Shown in pieces: positions 7,613-15,406 of a stretch of DNA of 24,665 bases. The DNA is from 2-01-FULL-45-10 sp964450115 (GTDB taxonomy: Bacteria > Omnitrophota > Gorgyraeia > 2-01-FULL-45-10). The stretch lies in assembly GCA_964450115.1 (NCBI GenBank), contig CAYVCD010000011.1, positions 1 to 24,665 of the forward strand, written 5' to 3'. Each line of letters opens with the position of its first letter. Position 1 is the first letter of the stretch. Below the pieces are notes generated by a model. The model did not search any database. It worked only from the letters and a program-made list of their open reading frames with translations, and was not told the DNA's origin. A program made the position numbers and the translations under genes.

Positions 7613-8626
7613 CTATCCCGAGACCATATTTGTGATCTCTTCGGCTATTCTTTCCAGAGAGACGACCTTATCGATGAGCCCCATATCTATGGCCGCTTTA
7701 TTCATGCCGAATATTACCGAGCTCTTCTCATCCTGCGCTATCGTCTTGCCGCCCGCCTTCCTGATAGCTCTTATCCCATCGACGCCATCCTGCCCCATGC
7801 CCGTCATTATCACGCCTATGGCGTTCTCCTGGTAATAATCGGCCACGGACTTCATCATGACATCTATCGAAGGGACATGAACTATAGCTTTGCTCGTATT
7901 TTCACTTAAGACTATCCTTCCGTCGCTTCCTATGCGCATATGCAGATCATCGGGCGCCAGCATTATCATGCCCTTTTTTAAAATGTCTCCTGCCTTGGCT
8001 ATGTTTACATGCAGGCAGGATGCCGTGTTCAACCATTCCGCAAGGCCGTCTATAAATCCTTTGGACATATGCTGAACTATTAATATCCCGCAGGGAAAAT
8101 CGGGCGGCAATTTCGCTAAGACCTGCTGGAGAGCTTGCGGGCCTCCCGTAGAAACGCCGATGGCCACTACCTTGGATGTCTCCTTGCCTCTTAATTCTTT
8201 AGGGGCTTTTACGGGGCATGCCCTGATCTTCATGCGCCTTAACGGCTTTACGTGCGAAGCTATCTTTATCTTGGTTATCAGGTCTGCGGCGATAGTCTCT
8301 ATGTCCGAGGTGACGGCCACGAAGTCCATCGCGCCTATCGAAAGCGCTTTGACTATTACCGTGATGTCCATACTGCTTACGACTATTATCGGTATCGGAA
8401 GCTCTTCCATTATCGCTTCCGTGGCTTCCAGCCCGGACATCATCGGCATCTTCAGGTCCATAGTGATGACATCGGGTTTAAGGAGAAGCGCCTTCTCCAC
8501 GCCCTCCTTGCCGTTCTTCGCCAGGCCGACGACTTCGATGACGGGGTCTTTCTCAATGATCGACTTTAAAGCCTCTCTCATGAGCGCCGAATCGTCTACT
8601 ATTAGTACGCGTATTTTGCCATTCAT
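7613..8626 (-). CDS. cheB: CheB protein-glutamate methylesterase/deamidase
   Basis: A 337-residue protein with a receiver (about 4-125), a linker, and a C-terminal methylesterase (about 152-337). The catalytic triad is visible: S159 in GVSTGGP, H186 in VQHM and D280 in MTGMGQDG. It removes methyl groups from chemoreceptor glutamates when phosphorylated by CheA. The phosphoacceptor is D57 (ITMDLKMP). The conserved Lys-Pro after DFV is absent: the sequence reads GAMDFVAVTSD, so receiver switching may be altered. The ATG at 8626 is chosen over an upstream TTG (8647) because it follows the cheA stop by one base (TAATATG), the same junction as the chemoreceptor/cheA boundary. Confidence 0.93.
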   Translation of the reverse strand: MNGKIRVLIVDDSALMREALKSIIEKDPVIEVVGLAKNGKEGVEKALLLKPDVITMDLKMPMMSGLEATEAIMEELPIPIIVVSSMDITVIVKALSIGAMDFVAVTSDIETIAADLITKIKIASHVKPLRRMKIRACPVKAPKELRGKETSKVVAIGVSTGGPQALQQVLAKLPPDFPCGILIVQHMSKGFIDGLAEWLNTASCLHVNIAKAGDILKKGMIMLAPDDLHMRIGSDGRIVLSENTSKAIVHVPSIDVMMKSVADYYQENAIGVIMTGMGQDGVDGIRAIRKAGGKTIAQDEKSSVIFGMNKAAIDMGLIDKVVSLERIAEEITNMVSG

Positions 8627-8627
8627 A

Positions 8628-10769
8628 TTAACCGATGAGTCTCTCAATCGTATTAAGCAGTCCTTCGGAGGTAAATTCGCTCTTCAGTATGTATGCGTCA
8701 GCTCCGGCCTCGAGGCCGCGCCTCTTATCCGCATCGCTCTCTCTCGTCGTGACTATGATGATCGGTATGCTCTTATATAATTTGTCTTTTCTTAAAGTAA
8801 TGGTAAGCTCAAATCCGTCCATTCTCGGCATGAGCACGTCCGTGATAACGAGGTCGAACCTCTCCTGCGCCGACTTTTCAAGCGCCTCCTGCCCATCGCG
8901 CGCGATTACCACGGAAAACCCCGCCGACTCCAGGACGTTCTTCTCAAGCATGGCGGTCGATATGGCGTCCTCCGCCAGAAGGATGGTCTTCCTCTTCTTC
9001 TTTGCCCCGGGAGCCGGCATGGCACCCGAAATATCCTGACGCCTCACTACGACGCCGCCTTCGAAAGAATCGATTATGGACGGCACGTCGATGACCAATA
9101 TGACCCGGCCATCTCCGAGTATCGTCGCTCCGGAGATGTATTTGACATTTTTGAGCGGATCGCTTAAGCTTTTGCCCACTATATCCTGCCTGCCCTTTAA
9201 CTCATCGACTAAGAGCCCGAGCCTCTTTTCAACCGACTGGACTATGATGACGGAAAAATACCTTCTCTCCACAATGCCCTTGACCGGAAGGCTGAATATA
9301 TCGTTCAACCGTACGAGCGGCATGATCTGATTCCTCACGGTGATAGCTTCGCGCGTCTCGACCGTCTTTATCTGGCCCAACTCTATCCTGATCGTTTCGA
9401 CTACCGCATCTATGGGTATGGCGAATGTGTCGCTTCCCGCGGCAACTAAAAGGCATTCCGTTATGGCAAGCGTAAGCGGCATCTTCATCTTGAATATCGT
9501 CCCGGAATCACGCGCCGATATCACTTCAACCGTTCCTTTGAGCTTCGTAAGGCTCTCCTTCACGACATCTAGTCCTACGCCGCGCCCGGAAGTCCCGGTG
9601 ACCTCATCTTTGGTGGTAAAACCGGGCATGAATAATATTTGAAATGTCTCTTCGTCGGACATCGATTCTATTCTTTCTTTAGGGAGGATCTTCCTCTCTA
9701 TGGCTCTTGCTTTAACCTTATTGATATCTATCCCGGCGCCGTCATCAGATACCTCTATGACAACCTGCGACCCGACCTGATATGCGTTCAGCGAAACCCT
9801 CCCCGCGGCGGGCTTATCTTTTTTGATCCTATCCTCAGGATCTTCTATGCCGTGATCCACGGCATTTCTCAAGAGATGCATCATAGGGTCCTTCATCTCG
9901 TCTATAATAGTCTTATCGAGATGAGTATTTTCACCCTTCATCTCTATATTTATATCTTTGCCCGCTTTCTGGGCGAGGTCGCGCATAGCGCGGGGAAACA
10001 GGTTAAAGAGATATGATACCGGCACCATCCGCACTTTCATCACTTCGTCCTGTATGTTGGAAGTGACACTAGATATGCTCTCCTGGGCCCTATTCAACTC
10101 CTTTATCAGTTCGCGGAAGCTTTCTCCGGTATGATCATGGGTCTCGAACTTACGCGTAATGTGAGTCACCAGCTCATTCAGGCGGACCTTTGACACGATG
10201 AGTTCGCCCGAAAGGTTCATAAGCTTATCGAGTTTGTTTATATCTACACGAAGGCTCTCTTCGGCTACGGCTGCAGGTTGAGGACTGACCTTTGCGGGCT
10301 CTGCGGCCTTAGCCTCTTTCTTCTTTTCGGGGATTTCCGCGGCTTTGGTTTTAGGTTTCTCAATCTTCTTCATGACTCCGGCAAATACAGAAGCGATCTC
10401 CTTGCATAAGTCGTCGGCAAAAGGCCGTGCCACGCCCGCGCCTTCCCATGTAACCTTATCTTCCAATAAAGGCGGTATCGAATCGAGGCCTTTAAAAAGT
10501 ATATCGAAATGCGCTTTCTGTAAAACTATCTTGCCATCGAGCGCATCCTGTAGGCCACTCTCCATTTCATGAGCAATATCGGCTATCCTCTTATAGCCCA
10601 TCATCGTGGATGAACCTTTGATAGTATGGGCCTCGCGCATCATCGATTCCAGCATAGCCTTATCCTGAGGGCTCTTCTCCAGCTTCAGAAGCCCCTCGTT
10701 CAGGTTCTGGAGATGCTCGCGCGTCTCTTCTTTATATTGAGCTATGAATTTAGATTTATCAAATTCCAT
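8628..10769 (-). CDS. cheA: Hybrid chemotaxis histidine kinase CheA with C-terminal receiver (CheA-REC, WspE-like)
   Basis: A 713-residue protein. An HPt domain with H48 (AHTIKGSS) is followed by an Ala/Lys/Pro-rich linker (about 135-170), the dimerisation domain (about 172-255), the ATPase with N box HLLRNAVDHGIE (298-309), G1 DDGAG (342-346) and G2 GRGVGLDVV (395-403), and a CheW-like domain (about 430-570). The C-terminal receiver (about 595-713) has phosphoacceptor D644 and Lys 696. There is no recognisable CheY-binding P2 domain. CheA-REC fusions are typical of Wsp-like and other non-flagellar chemosensory systems, where the attached receiver may act as a phosphate sink or target. It autophosphorylates under control of the two receptors and donates to CheB and the CheY-like protein. 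The start follows the chemoreceptor stop by one base. Confidence 0.95.
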   Translation of the reverse strand: MEFDKSKFIAQYKEETREHLQNLNEGLLKLEKSPQDKAMLESMMREAHTIKGSSTMMGYKRIADIAHEMESGLQDALDGKIVLQKAHFDILFKGLDSIPPLLEDKVTWEGAGVARPFADDLCKEIASVFAGVMKKIEKPKTKAAEIPEKKKEAKAAEPAKVSPQPAAVAEESLRVDINKLDKLMNLSGELIVSKVRLNELVTHITRKFETHDHTGESFRELIKELNRAQESISSVTSNIQDEVMKVRMVPVSYLFNLFPRAMRDLAQKAGKDINIEMKGENTHLDKTIIDEMKDPMMHLLRNAVDHGIEDPEDRIKKDKPAAGRVSLNAYQVGSQVVIEVSDDGAGIDINKVKARAIERKILPKERIESMSDEETFQILFMPGFTTKDEVTGTSGRGVGLDVVKESLTKLKGTVEVISARDSGTIFKMKMPLTLAITECLLVAAGSDTFAIPIDAVVETIRIELGQIKTVETREAITVRNQIMPLVRLNDIFSLPVKGIVERRYFSVIIVQSVEKRLGLLVDELKGRQDIVGKSLSDPLKNVKYISGATILGDGRVILVIDVPSIIDSFEGGVVVRRQDISGAMPAPGAKKKRKTILLAEDAISTAMLEKNVLESAGFSVVIARDGQEALEKSAQERFDLVITDVLMPRMDGFELTITLRKDKLYKSIPIIIVTTRESDADKRRGLEAGADAYILKSEFTSEGLLNTIERLIG

Positions 10770-10770
10770 A

Positions 10771-12642
10771 TTATAGTTTAAATTTTCCTGTAATGTCCTT
10801 CAACTCTGTCGCGAGAGCTGTGAGCTGCTTGGCCGCGGTCTGCGACTGCCCCGCTCCGGCGGCGATCTGCTTCATAGCCTCATTGATATTACCCATGGCA
10901 TCGGCTATCTGTTTCGAGCCCGACACCTGCTGTCCCGCACCCATAGCTATCTCTTTCGCGCTTTCAGCCGATTCCTGGGAGAGCTTCACTTCTTCGACAA
11001 CGTTCGCGGTAGACTGCTCCATGGCCATGATAGCGTTGGACATTTCGTGCTGGATTATTTCGATGAGTGCCGTAATATCTTTTGTCGACTTTGCTGTAGA
11101 ATCAGCGAGTTTTCTTATTTCGTCGGCTACGACAGTAAACCCGCGGCCATGCTCTCCGGCTCTTGCGGCCTCTATCGCAGCGTTTACCGCCAAGAGATTA
11201 GTCTGATCCGCTACGTCATTGATCAGCTCTGTGATCTTTCCTATCTGCTGGGATTTCTCGCTCAACGAAGTGATCTTTTCGCCTGTCTTACTGATAGCAT
11301 CTTTTATCTTTCCCATTCCTGCCAGAGCGTGATTCGCAGCCTGAGAGACCTGTTTTATGCTTTCGCCTATCTGTTCGGCGCTCTTTGATAGCTCTGCCGC
11401 GGCTGAGGTCGTCTCATTTACTGCCGAAGACTGTTCTCTTGCGCTCGCCGCCTGCTGCTGGCTCGCCGATAGTATCTCGCTGGATGCCGACGTTATCTGG
11501 CCGACAGCATCTTTGGTTTTAGTCATAACCTCATTCAGACTTTTAAGCATTATTCTGAAGCTATCCGCCAGAGTTCCTATTTCATCCTCGCTCTTCACTG
11601 ATATCGAGCCTGCCAGGTCTCCACCTGCCACTTTTGCCGCGGCATTCGACAGGTCTACGACCGGTCTTACTATAGTTTCTGAAATACCCATTGCCGCCAT
11701 AATGACTATAGCGCCTACGATCAGTATGATCAGCACCATAACACTGCGCAATTTATTTGCTGCCGAAAACGCTTCACGCGCATCGATCTCCGCGACTATC
11801 GTCCAACCCAGACCAAACTCTTGATCGAGATCCACCCCGTTGGTCACTCCTAAAACATACAACCCGCGGTAATCTTTATATAAGCCTGTGCTCTCTTTCT
11901 TCTCGGACCGGAAGATCTTTATCAGGTCACTATCCACCTTCTGCTTTAAGAAAGTATCTTTCGTAAATCTTGAGTCGGTGATCATGTAGCCACCGCCATT
12001 CAGCATGTATACTTCGCCGGTATCTCCAAGACCCACCCTGTCCGCAAGTATGTGGTTTAGCTCTTTCGTTTCGTATCTATTGACTACGACCCCTATAAAA
12101 GCCCCCGTAGCTTTGCTCTTTATCGGCATGGAGACCGCTATGCAATCTTTCCCCGTTGAAGACACGTACGGGTCTTTTATATGCATACCCGATTTTCCTT
12201 CCACGAAGTACTGGTCTTTTGATTTGTCGACGCCGATCAGTGTCTTATCTGTGGAAGCCACGATCTTGCCTTCCGGATTCATGATACTCGTCATTTCAGT
12301 ATCGGAATCGATCTGGCCCTTATCTTCAACTAAATATTCATCGAGATCTTTCACCAGCGCCCCCATATCGAGCCCATGCTGCTCTATCTTCTCGAGAGTG
12401 TTGCGTATAAATACATCGGTAGCGTAACTCGTGGTTACCTTGATCTTGGTCCGCAAGTATCGCTTAACAGCTTCCTCCCGTCCCTGTGATATGGCCTTAA
12501 AGCTTTCAATGAATCCTTTCTCCAGCGCCTTCTTCGCGGAAATATAGCTCGTAACGCTCACGATCATAAGCGGCACTAAAGATATAACTAAAAAGAGCGT
12601 AACCAATTTCACCTTCATACTTGCGGCGAAAATATTCTTCAT
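10771..12642 (-). CDS. Methyl-accepting chemotaxis protein with dCache sensor and HAMP
   Basis: A 623-residue chemoreceptor. TM1 is about 12-33, a periplasmic double-Cache-type sensor about 34-297 (MNPEGKIVAS...IGVD, DPYVSSTGKDCIAVSMPI, GDTGEVYMLN), TM2 about 300-319, HAMP about 320-374, and the cytoplasmic signalling domain about 380-620. The hairpin tip (DQTNLLAVNAAIEAARAGEH) is the universal CheA/CheW contact. The start is supported by GAGGAGAA about 8 nt upstream of the ATG. It lies 31 bp after a second chemoreceptor gene whose signalling domain is about 95% identical (11 differences over about 217 residues), while the sensors are clearly different. Cache sensors usually bind amino acids, organic acids or similar small molecules; the ligand here is unknown. 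Confidence 0.93.
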   Translation of the reverse strand: MKNIFAASMKVKLVTLFLVISLVPLMIVSVTSYISAKKALEKGFIESFKAISQGREEAVKRYLRTKIKVTTSYATDVFIRNTLEKIEQHGLDMGALVKDLDEYLVEDKGQIDSDTEMTSIMNPEGKIVASTDKTLIGVDKSKDQYFVEGKSGMHIKDPYVSSTGKDCIAVSMPIKSKATGAFIGVVVNRYETKELNHILADRVGLGDTGEVYMLNGGGYMITDSRFTKDTFLKQKVDSDLIKIFRSEKKESTGLYKDYRGLYVLGVTNGVDLDQEFGLGWTIVAEIDAREAFSAANKLRSVMVLIILIVGAIVIMAAMGISETIVRPVVDLSNAAAKVAGGDLAGSISVKSEDEIGTLADSFRIMLKSLNEVMTKTKDAVGQITSASSEILSASQQQAASAREQSSAVNETTSAAAELSKSAEQIGESIKQVSQAANHALAGMGKIKDAISKTGEKITSLSEKSQQIGKITELINDVADQTNLLAVNAAIEAARAGEHGRGFTVVADEIRKLADSTAKSTKDITALIEIIQHEMSNAIMAMEQSTANVVEEVKLSQESAESAKEIAMGAGQQVSGSKQIADAMGNINEAMKQIAAGAGQSQTAAKQLTALATELKDITGKFKL

Positions 12643-12673
12643 CGCGTCTTCTCCTCATTTATTTTATTAAAAC

Positions 12674-14413
12674 TTAAACCATCTTCTTAAGATCGGCTGC
12701 CAGGGTATTCAATTGCTTGGCGGCTGCCTGAGCCTGACTGGCGCCCGCGGCGATCTGTTTCATAGCTTCGTTGATATTACCCATCGCATCGGCTATCTGC
12801 TTAGATCCCGAAACCTGTTGAGTAGCACCCATCGATATCTCTTTTGCGCTTTCGGCCGATTCCTGAGAAAGCTTCACTTCCTCGACAACGTTCGCGGTAG
12901 ATTGCTCCATCGCCATGATGGCATTGGACATCTCGTGCTGGATTATTTCGATAAGTGCTGTGATATCTTTTGTAGATTTCGCTGTAGAATCGGCAAGTTT
13001 TCTTATTTCATCGGCCACCACAGTGAATCCGCGGCCATGCTCTCCGGCCCTTGCTGCTTCTATCGCGGCATTGACAGCCAAAAGATTAGTCTGGTCCGCT
13101 ACGTCATTGATGAGTTCCGTGAGCTTGCCTATCTGCTGTGATTTTTCACTCAATGAAGTTATCTTGTCCCCGGTCTTGCCGATCGCATCTTTTATTTTGC
13201 CCATGCCGGCCAGAGCGTGGCTCGCGGCAAGCGATACCTGTTTTATGCTTTCGCCTATCTGCTCCGCGCTCTTCGACAATTCTGCCGCGGCGGAAGTCGT
13301 TTCATTAATTGCCGACGACTGCTCCCTGGCGCTCGCTGCCTGCTGCTGGCTCGCGGAAAGGATTTCGTTAGAGGCTGCTGTGATCTGGCTAACGGCGGAC
13401 TGGATAGCGTTAACTATATAATTCGCTGACAGCCAGCCAACCAATATGACGATGATCGCGACTATCGTCACTACCAGGGCGGTGGTAACGCCCAATTGCC
13501 TTACGGGCGCGAATGCTTCGCTCGCATCCATTTCCGCTATAAGCGTCCAGCCAAGCCCGAATTCTTTATTAAGAGAATCACCCATAGAAGCGCTCAACTG
13601 CAGCACTCCTCTATAATCGGGCTGGACTTGAGTCATTGACGCGCCTTTAGACTGCATCAATTTTGTAAGCTCATTTTCCACTCGTTGTTTTAGAACGGCT
13701 CCTTTTTCATACTTGGCTTCCGTTATCATATAGCCATTCTTATTGACTATATACACTTCGCCCGTCTTGCCAAGTCCTTCCGTTTCTGATGTAATAGCAT
13801 TTAGGGCCACAGGATGAAGTTTACTTATCAGTACCCCTATCGCATTCCTTTTGTCTCCTTTTTGGGAATATACAGGCACGGCTACACCATAGTAAGGTTC
13901 ATTCGTTTTGCTGTCGATGGCCATATCTATTATACGGGCCTTTTTGAGGCCCTGTATAAATGTCTCTTCCCGGGACATATCACTGCCTATCACTGATAGA
14001 TCGTTTGACAGACAGACTTTTCCGCTTGCCTCGATCAATGTCATCTCATAAAAAGGGGTTATAGCCATGACCTCCGGTATCTCCTGATTCAATATCGCGT
14101 CACGGGCATCTTTTAACTCAGGCTCACTGATGACGACGCCTCTATCTTTGGCTTCCGAGAGCTCGAGGTACTCTTTTACTATCCTCTTAGCGGCAAATAT
14201 CTCCGCCTGCTGTAGCCTCAAGGAGAGCACCGTCTCTATGTGTCTTTCTCTCGATTCGGCGACAGCGGTAAGGCTATTTATCGTAAGTTTTGTTATCGTA
14301 GCCTTGCCGGAATTATAACTCAATGCGCCTATTAGAATGATCGGAACGAGCGAGAGTACCAAAAATAGCGCGATCAACTTCGTCCTTAAATTTCCTGCCA
14401 TTATATTCTTCAT
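12674..14413 (-). CDS. Methyl-accepting chemotaxis protein with dCache-like sensor and no HAMP domain
   Basis: A 579-residue paralogue of the next receptor gene. TM1 is about 11-32, the periplasmic sensor about 33-305 (IEASGKVCLSNDLSVIGSD, YYGVAVPVYS, GKTGEVYIVN), TM2 about 308-328, and the signalling domain about 340-575. Only about 15 residues (NYIVNAIQSAVSQIT) separate TM2 from the signalling helix, where the neighbouring receptor has about 60, so the HAMP domain is missing. The reading frame is intact across this region, so it is a genuine architecture and not a frameshift. Signal transfer would be direct from TM2 into the coiled coil. The start (ATG 14413) follows the cheW stop by 4 nt. 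Confidence 0.92.
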   Translation of the reverse strand: MKNIMAGNLRTKLIALFLVLSLVPIILIGALSYNSGKATITKLTINSLTAVAESRERHIETVLSLRLQQAEIFAAKRIVKEYLELSEAKDRGVVISEPELKDARDAILNQEIPEVMAITPFYEMTLIEASGKVCLSNDLSVIGSDMSREETFIQGLKKARIIDMAIDSKTNEPYYGVAVPVYSQKGDKRNAIGVLISKLHPVALNAITSETEGLGKTGEVYIVNKNGYMITEAKYEKGAVLKQRVENELTKLMQSKGASMTQVQPDYRGVLQLSASMGDSLNKEFGLGWTLIAEMDASEAFAPVRQLGVTTALVVTIVAIIVILVGWLSANYIVNAIQSAVSQITAASNEILSASQQQAASAREQSSAINETTSAAAELSKSAEQIGESIKQVSLAASHALAGMGKIKDAIGKTGDKITSLSEKSQQIGKLTELINDVADQTNLLAVNAAIEAARAGEHGRGFTVVADEIRKLADSTAKSTKDITALIEIIQHEMSNAIMAMEQSTANVVEEVKLSQESAESAKEISMGATQQVSGSKQIADAMGNINEAMKQIAAGASQAQAAAKQLNTLAADLKKMV

Positions 14414-14417
14414 GGGT

Positions 14418-14936
14418 CTATCCCTTCTTTAAGTTTTCTATCTCTTGACAATTCAGTATCTTCTTAAGCTCGAGCAATACCACTATCTCAGGGCCTAACT
14501 GCACCTGGCCCTTTGTAAAGTCCGCCAGCTTGCCTTTTATCGTGGCAAGAGGAGGCTGTATCGCAGCCTCTTCTATATCGAGAGCTTCATCGACATCATC
14601 CACCATCACGCCTAAAATATTATGCCCGACATCCGTCACTATCACCTTGGTTCCGGCCAAGCCCTCTTTCTGCTGAAGCCCCAGGAAATACCTGATATCT
14701 ACCAGCGGTATCGCGGCGCCATGAAGATTCGTGATACCTACTATGAACGCCGGCGTATTGGGTATCCTTGTTATCGAGATCGGCTTAAAGACCTCTTTGG
14801 CATCGGTTATATGTATACAATAGTGTTCAGTGCCGAGTGAGAAAGAGAGCACCCTCACCGTCTTCACAGCCTCTTTCTGGGCGTCGAACTCGCTGTCATC
14901 GACTTCTATGATTATGTGGTCCTGATCTTCATCCAT
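14418..14936 (-). CDS. cheW: CheW-type coupling protein (second of two)
   Basis: A 172-residue protein. A short acidic N-terminal extension (about 1-24, rich in Asp/Glu) precedes one CheW domain (about 25-165) with the usual signatures: VLSFSLGTEHYCIHI, the segment around ITRIPNTPAFIVGITNLHG, and IPLVDIRYFLGL. CheW proteins bridge chemoreceptor tips to the CheA P5 domain in the array. The start is 3 nt after the stop of the other cheW gene, and the end is 4 nt before the HAMP-less receptor. The two CheW proteins are clearly different in sequence. The pair matches the WspB/WspD arrangement of Wsp-like systems and may serve the two receptors differently, which is inference. Confidence 0.92.
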   Translation of the reverse strand: MDEDQDHIIIEVDDSEFDAQKEAVKTVRVLSFSLGTEHYCIHITDAKEVFKPISITRIPNTPAFIVGITNLHGAAIPLVDIRYFLGLQQKEGLAGTKVIVTDVGHNILGVMVDDVDEALDIEEAAIQPPLATIKGKLADFTKGQVQLGPEIVVLLELKKILNCQEIENLKKG

Positions 14937-14939
14937 AAA

Positions 14940-15404
14940 TTATGCCTTTTTGCGGATCTCCACTTTCTTGTGCACATCTAAAATGCTCGACTTCTCTTCA
15001 CCGGACAAAAGTTTTTCTATATCGATTATAAGGATAAGACGCTTGGCTATCTTTCCTACGCCTATAAGGTATTCGCACCTTTTAAGGATCTCATCGGGAG
15101 GCTCTATGTTGCCTTTGTCGATAGCGGTAACACCGAGCACGCTGTCTACGGCGATCCCTAATACATGGTTATTCGATTCCGTTATGAGGACCCTGTTAAA
15201 GGAGGTGCTTTTTTCGGACTGAAGACCTAACTTTTTGCGCAGGTTAATTATAGGGACGACCCGGCCTCTTAAACTTACAACGCCTTCGATAAAGTCTAGG
15301 GATTTCGGTATGGGGGTGACTTGCCTGATGCGCCTTACTTCGCGGACACTTTCGATATTGACAGCATATTCCTTATCCGCTAGGTTAAAACATAATAAGT
15401 GCAT
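14940..15404 (-). CDS. cheW: CheW-type coupling protein (first of two)
   Basis: A 154-residue protein, essentially one CheW domain (about 1-135) with a short charged tail (KKVEIRKKA). Signatures seen: LLCFNLADKEYAVNIESVREV at the start, IRQVTPIPKSLDFIEGVVSL then RGRVVPIINLRKKLGL, and VLGIAVDSVLGV. It acts as an adaptor between receptors and CheA. The ATG lies two bases after the cheR stop (TAG-TA-ATG), which indicates one transcript with coupled translation. The length is standard for a stand-alone CheW. Confidence 0.92.
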   Translation of the reverse strand: MHLLCFNLADKEYAVNIESVREVRRIRQVTPIPKSLDFIEGVVSLRGRVVPIINLRKKLGLQSEKSTSFNRVLITESNNHVLGIAVDSVLGVTAIDKGNIEPPDEILKRCEYLIGVGKIAKRLILIIDIEKLLSGEEKSSILDVHKKVEIRKKA

Positions 15405-15406
15405 TA

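Noticed and set aside
8160..8780. Long plus-strand open frame opposite cheB and the 3' end of cheA (about 200 codons)
   Set aside because: It is antisense to well-supported catalytic domains, has low-complexity Ser/Thr/Ile-rich composition and no recognisable motif. It is a by-product of codon bias on the other strand.
10793..13421. Several plus-strand open frames of 110-170 codons opposite the two chemoreceptor signalling domains
   Set aside because: They recur at the same place in both paralogues, as expected for the antisense of the same conserved coiled coil, and have no start signals or protein-like motifs.
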